64,000 nucleotides of DNA, from positions 62,001 through 126,000 of the forward strand of contig ML978140.1 in the NCBI GenBank assembly GCA_010015805.1, given 5' to 3'. This stretch comes from Rhizodiscina lignyota (taxonomy: Eukaryota; Ascomycota; Dothideomycetes; Aulographales; Rhizodiscinaceae). Shown piece after piece: positions 36,116-47,519 of the stretch. A model generated the notes under the pieces. That model was not told the origin of the DNA. It ran no database searches and was given only the letters and a program-made list of their open reading frames with translations. Each line of letters begins with the position of its first letter. The first letter of the stretch is position 1. The position numbers were made by a program, and so were the translations under genes.

Positions 36116-37156
36116 GCTTGCAGAGTTGATATGAGAGTCTCAAGGATGTGAAAATGAAGGTCGAAGGACGGAAGTAAATCCATAGCTGGGAGTCTGATAT
36201 ATGAATGACCGAGATAGACATCTTTGCCCGAGGTGAAACCACACGCCATGGATTGAGGCTTGTCGGATATTGTATCATAGTACAGCTTGGTGGCACGACA
36301 TCTTGCCCGTAGTGTGCCCTGCCCTGTCTCTTGGGAGCGGGGGACGGAACGAAGTCCTGCGGAAGTTCTACGCCGTTACTCGTGCGCAAAATGGGATCAT
36401 ACAATGCTCACGGTGATGAGTATGGGCAGACGAAGATGGATAAGGGAAGATCGACGTTCAAGCTAATGCCCCCTCGTGCGGGGTGCATTAACACAGATTA
36501 CCGAAGTCATTCAGTCCACACTGTGGAGAACGGTAATGATGATATCTGAGCATAAAGGCGTCTTGAGAAACATATCGAGATTGAGTCGGCGTTGAGTGGA
36601 GAGGAATGATAGAGCATTGTACAGCCGCGCGAAGGGGATGGAAGAGTGCTCAGGAAACCTACGTCTTCAAACGTCAGCCAATAGTGACAGCCGTGTTACA
36701 GATTGACGACTGTTTGAACTATAGCTTAGCTTCAGAATATCGCAATTCAAGATGTATTCTGCTACATACAAAAGAATGAGGTTGTCAGAAAAGAGGCAGC
36801 GCTGGCCGGCGAGGTTCGAGAATAGGGTACCAGAAAGAGCGGGGAGCCGACTTTTCTCCGAGACCCCATTCAGGAAGGAGAGTTTGGGTGGGGTGTGCCC
36901 ATATCTTGGGTGCGACATGCCCCTGATTTCCAGGCATCTCTGTCACCCAAGTCTCCCTCCGTACTTAATATCGTCGTCCTTCACACTCTGAAGTTCTTTA
37001 TCCGCAGTCAACATAAGTAAGATACCATTTCATGAGGACCAACTACAGCAAAAGATATGTTTCGGCTTCCACAGCTGGTTTCATTGCCGGTGGAGCACTT
37101 CATAACTCGAAAGTCTTCGTAATCACATCGTCGACTCTCAATTGGTCAAAACGTCA
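36116..37156. other. Intergenic, no gene seen
   Basis: About 1 kb, covering the promoter of the sugar transporter and the 3' side of the SDR pseudogene. No recognisable gene. Confidence 0.45.
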
Positions 37157-37817
37157 TCACATCTTTCCCTTTTCTTCTTTTATTCCTACCAGCTTCAAGC
37201 TATCTGACCAAAGCCTGTCTTCTTTCTCCTGGTCATAAGCCCAAGGTGCATGTCCCTCATCTGAGGGATCCATAATATCTCCCCCTGGAACAGCCCTATC
37301 TCCATACAATTGCTCAAATAACAACCGCCTTTACCTTCCCACTCTGCGCCAACAGCTGCATACACTGATGTTGCAGCGCCCCGTGCATGTGTTGCCATAC
37401 CACCAGCATTACAGATAAGCAAGTTCAGCTTATTGCCACTTGTTTAAAATTTAAGGAAAGATCCTGCTCCTTTACGGACGGAGGCCAGGTCATCCAACAT
37501 CATAGTAATCATATGAATTGGCGCATTCTTTGCAGCAGTGCGATTCGGAGAATCACATTTCAGAATGTCGTCCGTAACCTTTTCTCCTTTGGTTGTGTCG
37601 CGGACCATGATGTAGACTGTTGCACCGGTCGTGTGCAAGGCTCGAGTCGTCTCAGCACCGATAGAAGCGCTACCGTAGGTGACTAGGAAGATTTTGTCAG
37701 TCCATTTACCTCGAGATTCTCATCGTGAATGATGCGAAGGGCAGTCCGGCGAGCGTCGTTTGCACCTCGAGGCGCGCTGTAGACAGAATAGTGTTTTGAA
37801 CTTGGCGATGCGAGCAT
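37157..37817 (-). pseudogene. Short-chain dehydrogenase, internally deleted and frameshifted
   Basis: Remains of an SDR run leftward from an ATG at 37817. First comes a leader (MLASPSSKHYSVYSAPRGAND, then ALRIIHDENLEVNGLT). A one-base loss is followed by KIFLVTYGSASIGAETTRAL, in which the expected TGGSSGIG cofactor loop is altered. The frame continues GATVYIMVRDTTKGEKV to LASVRKGAGSFLKF and hits a stop. Then NKLNLLICNAGGMATHARGAATSVYAAVGAEWEG appears. The NAG motif joins directly to the C-terminal part, so about 150 residues, including the catalytic Tyr-Lys, are missing. After a further frameshift the typical tail PGGDIMDPSDEGHAPWAYD...EDRLWSDSLKLVG can be read to a stop at 37157. No splicing scheme repairs this. 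Confidence 0.82.
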
Positions 37818-40800
37818 GTTGACGATCTTATAGATTGGACAGAGCTGGATAAATGAACGGGTTGAAATGGACCGAGATGATTTATTGAGGGAGTTGATGA
37901 ATTAGTTGAAAAGAAAGCGGGATATATAAACTGAAAGAATCTTCCATATACATTTCCAAGTGTCTTTACTTACCACCACCGAATTGAATACTTCTCTCAT
38001 ATTACGAACAAGCCGGAAGGGATAATGGTGAGAAGATGTGGAACCGTGTAGCCATTGACCTGACCTCGGGTATTTAGTAGCAGTCAGCGATGTTTGTACT
38101 TACTATACTTTCCAACGGCGCAATTGTAGAAAGTCATGCTCGTAAAGAGAGTGTTCAAGAGAGTGTTTACAGGCTGAGGGAGATGTGGTTTGATCAAGTT
38201 AGGACACAAGACGCAAATCAAGGAACCTTATCGTGTTTGTAGATTTACGTGCTGGTGAAAGCTTTGGAGAATGAGATGTCCCATAGGGATTGATTGTTCT
38301 CCGCGAAACGGGTGCGCAGTGCACGTGATCAAAATCCTTGTGCAGGCGGTGCATACAGCGCATGGTTATTGGTTACATATAGCACAGCATTGACAGCACA
38401 TTGTCACGCAGAGATCCGGCAGCATGGTGTACATGCAGACCAAGGATGCCGCATATAGCTCAGCCCAAGGCTACTCTCGCCGAATGCAACCTGCAGAGCT
38501 TAGACAAGGAATCGTACGGACTTCCAGGCAAATGGTTTTGTCGCAGCTCTCTAGATAGATATCCAGACGGTGGACCAGCATCGGCTCCGCTGAGCTGATA
38601 CATGGCAGCTGCTGTTTTCCAGACAATCCACGGGAATATTGAGCGGCCGCATGGTGAATCGATTGCAGGATAACCGGAAGGCTAGCAAGCCGTTGACGTA
38701 TCTGTACAGAGTTATCGAAAAGTTCCATTCGGGCCTGAAAGCGGGGCTCCGCGGGATAAAACGTCACGGTAGAGCGAACTGTTGCTAGCTATGAAAGAGA
38801 TGGTGTTCGAAGCCCTATCTCGGCGACGGCTTCCGGTGAGTCGCACAGCTTCCGATTTCCCGACGCTGTGATACATCAATATGTCTGCTCAACAAGGAAG
38901 TGCGCGCAAGCTATTTCGTACTCCGCACAGCATAGCAAGTTGATTGATGGACAATGATATAGGATATTAATGGGTAATGAAAATAAACCGGGCGCATGAA
39001 CTGGCAGTCAAATCAAGGACATGCGTAATGATGGGCCATGGTACGTAGATGGTGGTTGGGATATGCTTAAACTGTGGCTGCTCTCGGCGCTGCTGAGGAG
39101 CACCAAGCGACGTACGATGTGGAAATGATTGGTACCCATGACATTTCGCTATCGATACCGTCGGGAAGAGTTAATGCGCCTTTTGGCCGTGATATCATCG
39201 CAGATCGAGGTTGAAAGAAGGTAGACAGAGCGCCCAGGTGCTTTGCAGAAAGCAGAAATGACGGTGGCCAGGCTTCCTGGTCGGCACCACAGGCATCATG
39301 TCAAATGCTGCTGAGCCTCCTGCCCAGTCGGCACGGTGAGTGCTCTCGTCAATGCCGATGGCCTTGCGTATTCGCTTCGTTTGAGAGTTAGATGAAAACT
39401 GTACCGAAATGAAATACCGTGCTCTGCTCAATGCAAATTGCTCCCAAGACCCTTTCTCCCCCAAGGCTTAGACTGCCCTCCCAGAGTGAGTCAAAGTCAC
39501 CGAGCGCTTCTGGGGCCTGTCAAGACGCACGCCTGCCCTCCCAGACGAAAATGGTGTCGCAAAGGGGCCAATCCAGAGGGAGATCCCTTAAACCAACAGC
39601 GACAAAGCACGTCTAAGCCGTGCTGCACGCTGCCGGGGCGAGCAGATGGGCAGTGCCTTGGGACTCTGGGAGGAGGATTTCTGGTGATCTTCGCCGTGAT
39701 GCAAAGGCGGTGACACAGCGCAGCAGGCAGGCTTGAAAAGAGCGTGATTCACTGATTCCAGGGCAATGATGGATGGAAGAGGCTCTGGTCTAGGTTCAGG
39801 CGTGCGCGGCAGCGTGGGGCCGTGGCTTGCCAGGGGGCCGCGAAGGCAACTTTAGCAACGATCACGGACTCCGGACCACGCGTGTTTGCATCGCTCGTCC
39901 ATCCTCGCGAATCGCAGTGTCGTGAGCGGCCTGGCCTCGTCAATCACCGCCAGCACTCTTTTCTTGCTCCTTAGCGAGCCTGCAGGAGGACAGGAGCGCG
40001 ACCCAGTGCCCTATTCTGGTCGGCGTATGGAGCAGCGCGTTGGACTTCAGCGGACGGAGAGAGTCGCGCTTGAGCAGTCAGAGCTGACAGCTGCGAGCCT
40101 GGAAACAGGCCAGGCATGCGCACATGAAACTCCCGCCAGCAGAGGGCGGAACTTGGCCAATGCAGGGTTGAGGAGAGAAAAAGAAGACTTGCGGAATGTG
40201 GGCGCTGCGGCGCACAGCGAAACCCTCCGACGCGCACCAGCAAATGGGAGCGGGCGTTGCTGCCCATCGCTCCTCTCAGCCGGCGCTGCTCTCCATCGCA
40301 CGCCGACACAGACGACGGCATCGTCCATCGCTGATTTTCAGGGGCCGTGCGCTCCTGGACGTCAGTCAAATCGCTTTGACGAGCCAGCGCCACAACTACA
40401 CTCCTGGCCTGCTCGAGCGAATGGCAGCACCTCTGGCGCGCATTCGCAGGGCAGGCTCCATGAAAGTCTGGCTCAAGCAGAAACCGCCATGGCGCTCGCG
40501 TCGGCGCCTTTGCACGTTGGACTCCCGCTGTCGAGGCGCCGAGTGTGTGCGATCTCTACACCACACCATGTGGCTTTCGCCGAAGCGAAAACCCCTAAGC
40601 TGATGGCAGACCTGACCAGCGCTCAGCGCTCACTTTCCATTGTCGCACACCCGATTCCCACCACATGTGATTCGCGTTTCCCATGGGGGAAATTGATCCT
40701 GCAGGCATCCATCGGCGGTGCAACAGCAGCCATGGCAGGCCAGTGAGCCAGGCAAGAAACATAAGTATACCGTCGACCTCCCGCTTTCTCATTTTCTCAG

Positions 40801-40863
40801 CGCTGTCGGATTTGTGCCACTTTTGTATCTCTACCATTTCGTCTTCGTCAAGCCTCGTCAACC
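37818..40863. other. 3 kb without a recognisable gene
   Basis: A long open stretch on the plus strand (about 39886-40746) has biased, Arg/Ala/Ser-rich composition, no domain and no conserved pattern; I regard it as chance in GC-rich DNA or 5' leader of the MFS gene. The 13-base word CTGCCCTCCCAGA occurs twice about 60 bp apart near 39474 and 39533. No RNA gene was seen. Confidence 0.4.
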
Positions 40864-42611
40864 ATGGCTGAGGCTACGGACAAGAGACAGTCGCATGTTG
40901 TCACCTCTGAAGAGCTTGATGGAGGCAATGGCGTCTACATTGTCAACCAGAAGCTCAATGAGAAGACCATCGAGGAAGGAGGCAGCGAGGAACTGCAAGC
41001 GAATCTGAAGACGACCAAGGACGGCAAAATCGTTCTCATCCCTCAGCCATCAGACGACCCGAATGACCCTCTCAACTGGTCCTGGTTGAAGAAGCATCTC
41101 GTCTTCGCCTCTCTGCTCCCCGGATGCTTCTTGACGGATTGGGTCATCACGTGGGGAACCACCCTCTTCGTCGCTCAAGTGCCAACATTCCACATGGCGC
41201 CTCCTCAGATCTCTCACTCGATCAGCGGTGCTATCTTTATGCAAGGCCCAGGTGGATTGCTCGCGGTCCCTCTCTGCCAGCGCTTTGGCCGGTATGTTCA
41301 CTCAATTCAACCTTATTAGCTCTCCTCTAACAATTCTCAGCCTACCCGTCCTGTTCTGGTCCCAATTCCTCACACTCATCTGCACAATCGGCGCCACTTA
41401 CGCAAAGGGCTATGCTGGCTTCACTGCCTGCCGGACCCTCCAAGGCTTTTTCGGCGCTGCCCCGCAGGTCATCGGCCTTTCTATGATCCACGACATGTTC
41501 TTCTTCCACGAACGTGCGCGCAAGATCAACATTTGGGGCTTTAGTTTCCTGATCGGTCCCTACCTTGGTCCCTTCGTCTCTGGCTTCATCATCACCAAAC
41601 TTGACTGGCGCCACACCTTCGGCGTGCTGTGCGGCTTCTACGGCTTCTCCGTCCTCATGATCCTCCTCTTTGGTGACGAGACTCTGTTCGATCGCTCTGA
41701 AGATCGCAAGCCCATCGAGCGCAAGGGAATCGCGCAGAGGGTTAATCTCATGATCGGCATCGCCGGCATCTCCGAGTCGCACGGTAGACCCGGAGTCTGG
41801 GAGGTCACCAAGGATCTCTTCGGCCTCCTGCTCCGTCCATACCTCCTGCTACCCAGTACGTCCAGTTTCCCCTCTCTTATCCCCCGACCTCAATACTAAC
41901 CCCACACAGCATTCGGTTTCGTAACCTGGATCACCATGTGGACAATCGGCATCGTAAGCACCATCACCATCTTCCTCTCACCACCACCCCAGGGCATCGG
42001 CCCCTACGCCTTCTCCCCCACTGCCGTATCCCTCCTCTTCTTCGCGCCCATGATTGGCACCGTCTTCGCCGAGTTCTGGGGCCACTGGTTCAACGACTTC
42101 CTCTGCGGCCGGTACATCCGCACGCACGGTGGCAAGTACAAGCCGGAGCACCGGCTGTGGGGCGTGTATCCTGCGTGGATCCTCGGCATCCTGGGTCTCG
42201 TCATCCTGGGCGAGAGCCTGCAGCACAAGTACCACTGGATCGGGCTGGCGTTCGGATGGGGCCTCAACTGCTTCAGCACGCTGGGCACGATGGTCGCCAT
42301 CTCGGCGTATTTGCTGGACGTCTTTCCGCAGCAGGCAGCGCTAGCGAGCGCATGGATTAACGCCTTTAGAACTGTTGGTATGTGGTTAAACACCATCCCC
42401 ACCACCTTCTTTGGAAGCTAATGAATGTCCAGGCGGTTTCTGCGTCGTGTACCTCCAGACCCCCTGGGTTGCGAACAACGGCCCCGCTGTCACCTTCGGC
42501 TGTCAGGCAGCCATCGTGGCGTTCTTCATCGTCTCCATCGCCGCGACGCAGAAGTTCGGCGAGAAGTGGCGCGCCAAGTTCCCGCCGCCGACGGGCAGCC
42601 GCACAAGCTGA
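40864..42611 (+). CDS. MFS transporter (DHA1-type, 12 TM)
   Basis: Four exons (40864-41291, 41341-41855, 41910-42377, 42433-42611) encode 529 residues. A hydrophilic N-terminus of about 70 residues ends DDPNDPLNWSWLKKHLVF, the standard entry to TM1 in this group. Then come FMQGPGGLLAVPLCQRFGR/LPVLFWSQ (motif A split by intron 1), ACRTLQGFFGAAPQVIG, ERARKINIWGFSFLIGPYLGPFVSGFI (motif C) and WRHTFGVLCGFYG. The second half has FSPTAVSLLFFAPMIGTVFAEFWGHWFNDF and HRLWGVYPAWILGILGLVI, then AWINAFRTVGGFCVVYLQ. The layout matches fungal YHK8/FLR1-like drug or metabolite exporters. The substrate is unknown. Confidence 0.88.
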
Positions 42612-43969
42612 GGTCTGCCATCTGCGCTGGCCACTTTCAGTTTTTCAGTTTTCTGTATCTCCGCTGATGAATTCGGAGTTTGCAAAAAGTGTTACACTTC
42701 AAAATGGGAACAATGATTATGGATACCAGTCTACAATGACATGTTTGATAGTTCCAGTTGCATGTCGTCGGTTGTGCGCTTGCGACCACGTGTGGATATA
42801 CGAGGACATGTGGTATTTGACTGAATGGGCATTTTGGTGGGGATGTGTTGGCTTAGATCAATGTATCTGATAAGTACAAGAGACCATAACATGTAGCACT
42901 CTCAAATGAGGACTTGCTTCCAATAGGTACATGTAAGAGAGGGTGACTGTGATTTCAGGTGTTCAGGTCCGACAAGTGTATTGTGGTAGAACACGACTGA
43001 AGGTATTGACGAAGGACTCAGGAGGGCACATGTGACGCATCATCTACCTCCAACCGACGGTCAGGCTGCCCCATTCACAATCACAAGTTATGATGCGGCC
43101 AAAGGTGTTAGCAAGTAGGCCGGTGTTAATACTGTCCAATGTGGAGATGACAACGGTGAGAAAGTACCAGGGTGGATATGTCCGCATAACTATTAAATGG
43201 CGGATTCAAGGAAGCAAAGGAAACACATCGTCTGTTAGAGATATACTCACCAAGAATCGCTCCTAAGTTGCTCGCACAGTGTAAACTCATAACGATTATG
43301 CGAAAAGAAAAGTGCGTACGCTCGCGACACCTCCGAAAAGAATATTAGTAGTTCTATCCAGATACAGCATAACACACTTTGAAGTAATTCATAGGCTACC
43401 TAATTCGGAAATAGCAGATTAGTACAAAGCGTCTGAACACTACGGCGATAGGTAGTTAGTTGTTTTGGTGGAAGGAAGTCATGTGACCAGAAGTGGTTGT
43501 GCAATCCAGGTCCACGGGCGCAATCGCTCGCTCGCTCGCGTGCTCCAGCCACAGCAAAACTTCAAACGCTGAAAGTATATAACCACTGGCTCGATCATGA
43601 AAGAAAGTAGATATTTACAAATGCAACGAGGTTAATTAAAATTCAATAGAAGCAGGATTCTTTTTGAAAAGGCTTGGTTCATAAGCGACGTGATAAGATG
43701 GACGAATTTTCACGATCACCTAAACTAGAATAAAACATAGGCCCTTTGTTACAAAATAGGGTAGGTATCCTAATCTTCTTATGGTTCTACTATAATCAAT
43801 TTGATATAGTGCAGTAATTTTAGCTAGCGCTAGGATATATTAGTTGAGCGGGCCGCCCCTGTTCGGGCATTGAAATGTTTGTCTGAATTTTTCGCTTTCC
43901 GTTTGTTCTTGTAATTTTCTGAGCGCACCTATATATACGTAAGCATGGAACAACCCCAACAATATCCTC
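42612..43969. other. AT-rich intergenic region
   Basis: This stretch becomes visibly AT-rich after about 43200, with no coding frame of note. A short (CTCG)n-like run lies near 43520-43540. It leads into the tRNA-like gene. A decayed mobile element is possible but I saw no transposase, terminal repeat or target duplication. Confidence 0.4.
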
Positions 43970-44109
43970 GGCACTTTGGCGGAGTGTGAGTCTCAACAGA
44001 TCCTTTAAAATAGCTCATCAAGCTTACCCGATTACAGGGTTAACGCGCGGGCCTGCTATTCGTATAGCCCGTCTCTTCGGAGGCCAGGGTTCGAATCCCT
44101 GAGGTGTCG
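43970..44109 (+). tRNA. Type II tRNA-Ser(GCT)-like gene with D-loop insertion
   Basis: The 5' end GGCACTT (43970-43976) pairs with AGGTGTC (44102-44108) with two G-U pairs, followed by discriminator G. The A-box-like TGGCGGAGTG starts at 43977. The D-arm is then interrupted by 52 nt (43986-44037); removing it gives GCG-GAGTGGTTAA-CGC, a good D-arm. The anticodon stem is CGGGC (44048-44052) with GCCCG (44067-44071). The loop reads CTGCTA, anticodon GCT, plus 7 extra nt (about 44059-44065) where tRNA introns normally sit. A variable arm CTC-TTCG-GAG and a T-arm CAGGG-TTCGAAT-CCCTG (B-box GGTTCGAATCC) follow. Discriminator G and the long variable arm fit serine. It may be functional with odd processing, or a pseudogene; the anticodon is inferred from the fold. 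Confidence 0.6.
43986..44037 (+). other. 52-nt GT-AG insertion inside the tRNA D-loop
   Basis: The insert starts GTGAGT and ends TTACAG, perfect spliceosomal intron ends, with a branch-like GCTTAC 12 nt before the acceptor. Its removal restores the invariant GG of the D-loop (GTGGTTAA) and the D-stem. Nuclear tRNA introns normally lie only next to the anticodon. Confidence 0.5.
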
Positions 44110-44122
44110 CTTCCAGAAACTC

Positions 44123-44144
44123 TTTTTTTATTTTATTTTTTTTT
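44123..44144 (+). terminator. Pol III oligo-T terminator
   Basis: T7 at 44123-44129 and T9 at 44136-44144 follow the tRNA-like gene by 13 nt, as expected for RNA polymerase III termination. Confidence 0.6.
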
Positions 44145-44525
44145 GGAAATTCTCCTTATTGATCAAGGAAGAGTTTGATAAAGCGGCTCTCTTAGGAGTT
44201 GGTGCATCAAACGATGGGTACGTTCATGTTATCTTACGTAATTATTTTTGTTTCCTAACCCAATATCTGGAATAAGAAGGAAAAAACCGCCCTCCTAAAT
44301 AATTTTCAGGTCTTGGATGAATGAAGAACAAGATGCGGCGTGCTGGGACCTGGGGATCAGTGACATTGGAGTGGGGTAAAATAAAAGCGGGGCCGTGACG
44401 CCCGTATTGCAATCGTGGGGCACCACTTATGCCTACCTTAATCATAACATCAGATGTAGTGCAGAGGTGCTCTTAGTTAAACTCACCTTCTCCTCTTTAT
44501 CCATGATCTCAACCCTCCATTCGCA
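44145..44525. other. Intergenic, upstream of the M20 peptidase
   Basis: No gene was seen; it holds the carboxypeptidase promoter. Confidence 0.45.
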
Positions 44526-46278
44526 ATGGCGAGACCCGGTTCCCGTGGCTCAATGGACAAGTGGCGCGTTGCGATCGCAATGCTTGCCATCAGCCTGATC
44601 TTCGCGGGGCTCTTTACCTATACGCAGCAGAATGGCTTTCATTTCACTTCACCATTCCATTCGTCTCCATTGAAAGAGGATGCTCAAGTAGACTTCTGGT
44701 GTCCTCTTGCCCCAATCCCTGGGCCACCATCGGATGGCCTTAAGGACAGCCGAGAGCTCACTGGCTCCGACATTCGGCAGCGACAAGTCGAAAGACTGAG
44801 TGCGGCGGTCAATGTCTCAACGCAGAGCTTTGAGGACAGTGGTGACGTTGAAACCGACACTAGATGGAGGGTTTTCGATGAATTGCATGAAGTCTTGAGG
44901 AAGCTCTTCCCATTAGTGTATGTGTCACATGCTTCCCCCGCCAACACTTGCAGTGCTAATTGGTTGTAGCCATGAGAACCTTCATGTAGAAAAGGTCAAC
45001 AAGTACGGTATTCTTTACACGTGGAAGGGCAGCACCGTCGAGCTCAAGCCCATCCTCTTTATGGCGCACCAAGACGTCGTACCGTCTGGACCAGCGGAAA
45101 AATGGACTTACGCTCCATTTCAAGCTCACTATGACGGACAATTCGTTTGGGGGAGAGGCGCATCAGATTGCAAAAATAACCTCATCGGCCTCCTATCAAC
45201 AGCTGAAGAACTACTCCGCCAGAGGTGGACACCCAAAAGAACAATCATTCTCGCCTTCGGATTTGACGAAGAAATCGGGGGCGAGAGAGGTGCTAAGCAC
45301 ATCGCCCAGCATCTAGAAAAGATTCTTGGAAAAGATTCCCTGGCAATGGTGCATGACGAAGGAGGGATGGGCTTCCAGGAGATGGGAGATATGGTGTATG
45401 CACTTCCCGCGATTGCGGAGAAAGGTTTTGTCGACATCGTCCTTCATGTGAAAGTCAAAGGCGGACACAGCTCCCGCCCTCCGCCTCACACAGGGATTGG
45501 CATAGCGAGCGAAATAGTCGTGGAGCTGGAGAAACACCCATTTGTTCCCCGATTAACCGCATCGAATCCACTGATGAATTTACTCCAATGTCAAGTTCGA
45601 TACTCTCCACGGGAAGTCGAGGATTGGCTACCAGATGCCCTGGCATCTAAATGGGACGAAGTCACGATTGGAAAGGATTTGGCGAGGTCACGAGGACCAG
45701 ACGTACGCTTCGCAATGCAAACATCTCAGGCTGTGACCATCTTCAACGGAGGGGAGAAGGACAATCAGCTTCCAGACAGTGCAAATATCACAATCAATTA
45801 CCGAATCGCTCCGCATGATTCGGTTGACAAGATCAGGAGAAGCGTCCTTGACGTAATATCACCCATTGCCAAGCAGCACGATCTTTCCATTGAAGAACTC
45901 GAACTTGATTCACAAGGGTCTCTCTTGCTTTCAACTCGCGACGATCTGGAACCGTCCCCTGTTTCGCCAACGGCTGACTCCAATGCCGTTTGGAAACTCT
46001 TTGGTGGCACTATACGTAGCGTCTTTGAGGACGTGGAAAGCTTTAAAGGGAAGACCATCGTTGCAGTTGGTGACATAATGCTCGGAAACACCGACACAGT
46101 ACACTACTGGAACTTGACGAGGAACATCTATCGATTCAGCCCAGCAAGAGCAGGCACTCGAATCAATGTGCACACTATTGATGAGCGGATCGATATGGAT
46201 GCCCATCTCGAAGGCATGAGGCTGTACTATGAACTCATGAGGAACTTTGACATACTGGAGGACAAGAATTTGAGTTGA
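44526..46278 (+). CDS. M20 metallo-carboxypeptidase, CPS1-like, type II membrane protein
   Basis: Two exons (44526-44917, 44970-46278) encode 566 residues. A short basic N-terminus is followed by one membrane segment, WRVAIAMLAISLIFAGLFTY (about residues 13-32), giving a type II anchor as in vacuolar carboxypeptidase S. The intron joins LFPLV to HENLHVEKVNKYG. Zinc ligands: FMAHQDVVPSG (His, Asp), WGRGASDCKNN (Asp), AFGFDEEIGGERG (catalytic Glu plus ligand Glu) and LGNTDTVHYW (last His). The dimerisation domain spans about residues 275-400 (KVKGGHSSRPPPHTGIGI). The enzyme should remove C-terminal residues from short peptides in the vacuole. It sits at the left edge of the polyketide cluster but is not an obvious tailoring gene. 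Confidence 0.9.
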
Positions 46279-46329
46279 GGAGCTCTACACAGGTCCATCG
46301 AAAGTTTTTATACACTACAATTACCGGTC

Positions 46330-46800
46330 TCCAGAGTTCCACTCACTAAAACAACAAGTACCGCAGCATATATATCCTCTTTGTCAGCAATCAAAAGGCT
46401 CCGCTCTTCGAACGGACAACATGACCTACGCTGCAGTAGCCCCGAACAGTCCTGCTCTGCGAGCATTCGATAGTAGACCAACACTGGCCGCGAAGAATGC
46501 CGTAGACGTTTCTGGTGACTTTAAGAGGTACAACCCCACTATCGCGCCAATAAGCCACACAGCTGCCATAGTGATGCTTAACCAGGCGACAAATTGCGAT
46601 ATCTTCTGGTCCGATTCGTACGCAACATGATCATACGCGGTCCTAACTGGAAAATGAAAGCAAGATGATTTTGGACAAATGTGGCCAGTCTGTCCAGGCG
46701 TCTAATTTCATTCACAGCAGCAAGGTCGTTATCGTCGTCGAAAGGGGTAGTACTGCTTCCACTGAGTGTAGGGAAGCTGTTCCCATCTGATGTCATCACC
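46330..46800 (-). pseudogene. DUF6594-like membrane protein remnant
   Basis: Three pieces on the minus strand look like the C-terminal half of a fungal DUF6594 protein: DLAAVNEIRRLDRLATFVQNHLAFIFQ (about 46705-46625), then DHVAYESDQKISQFV with a membrane helix ITMAAVWLIGAIVGLYLL and SVGLLSNARRAGLFGATAA (to about 46436), then YAAVLVVLVSG (near 46355). Joining piece one to two needs a frameshift. A GTAGGT donor after ATAA suggests an intron before YAAVL, but no AG acceptor restores the frame. The conserved N-terminal half could not be found. It may be a dead gene, or one whose splicing I misread. Family assignment is by pattern. Confidence 0.45.
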
Positions 46801-46924
46801 GGGTGCTAGGCTTCTCCTGCCTGCATTTCTCGTTTCGTTCAGTTGATTATGCGGGGCATTGCAGACTCGTCCAGCAATTCCTTGCGCTTCAGCATTGCTT
46901 TCATCTTCTTTCGAAAACAAGAAC

Positions 46925-46970
46925 CTGAACGCCTTGTCCCCATGCTGAACGCCTTGTCCCCATGCTGAAC
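46925..46970. repeat. 20-bp tandem repeat, two full copies plus a partial
   Basis: The unit CTGAACGCCTTGTCCCCATG occurs at 46925-46944 and 46945-46964, and a third copy starts at 46965 before diverging. It lies upstream of the DUF6594-like remnant. Confidence 0.85.
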
Positions 46971-47519
46971 TCCATGTCCCGCTTCTATCATTCAACTTTG
47001 TTCGCATTCTCAGTCACCGCATCCCCGCGTCTTCACTCACTTGTTCTCTCCACTAAGTATTCAGCATGTCCAGGCGGTGCTGGGTTGCCAGCCCATCCCT
47101 TTCTGTCAGCACGCGTTGGTCAGCACACGTATTGCCAGAGAGGGCTACAAATACTCTAAAGTGCGCGGAGCGTGTCACGTCTCTCGGTGGACGAGTGTAG
47201 GTGTGCCTTGGACCGGTTGATGGAGGCGCTGCGGACGCTGCGGCTGAAGGAATGGAGAGCGCTTCGGTTTGCGCGTAGTGACGCAATAAATCTTTAAATT
47301 TTCAGACGTCTTATAGTTCTGTGCTCAAGTGAAACATACTACAGATAGAGAAGGATACTATTACGACACAGGCTTGGAGCTATTTGCTGCGGAGTACATC
47401 CAGTCTTACGTCCCACCATATGCTCCTTTTCTATATCTTACCCCCTCATATTAGCGGCGAGAATCCTCATAATCGCGAAAGATGTATAACTTCTCAGTAC
47501 ATCCTGTACTAAGCAATGA
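46971..47519. other. Intergenic, no gene seen
   Basis: It separates the DUF6594-like relic from the multicopper oxidase stop and is the left edge of the polyketide cluster. Confidence 0.45.

Noticed and set aside
39886-40746. Open plus-strand frame of about 286 codons
   Set aside because: Arg/Ala/Ser-rich, no domain or membrane pattern, overlapping open frames on the other strand; typical of chance frames in GC-rich DNA.
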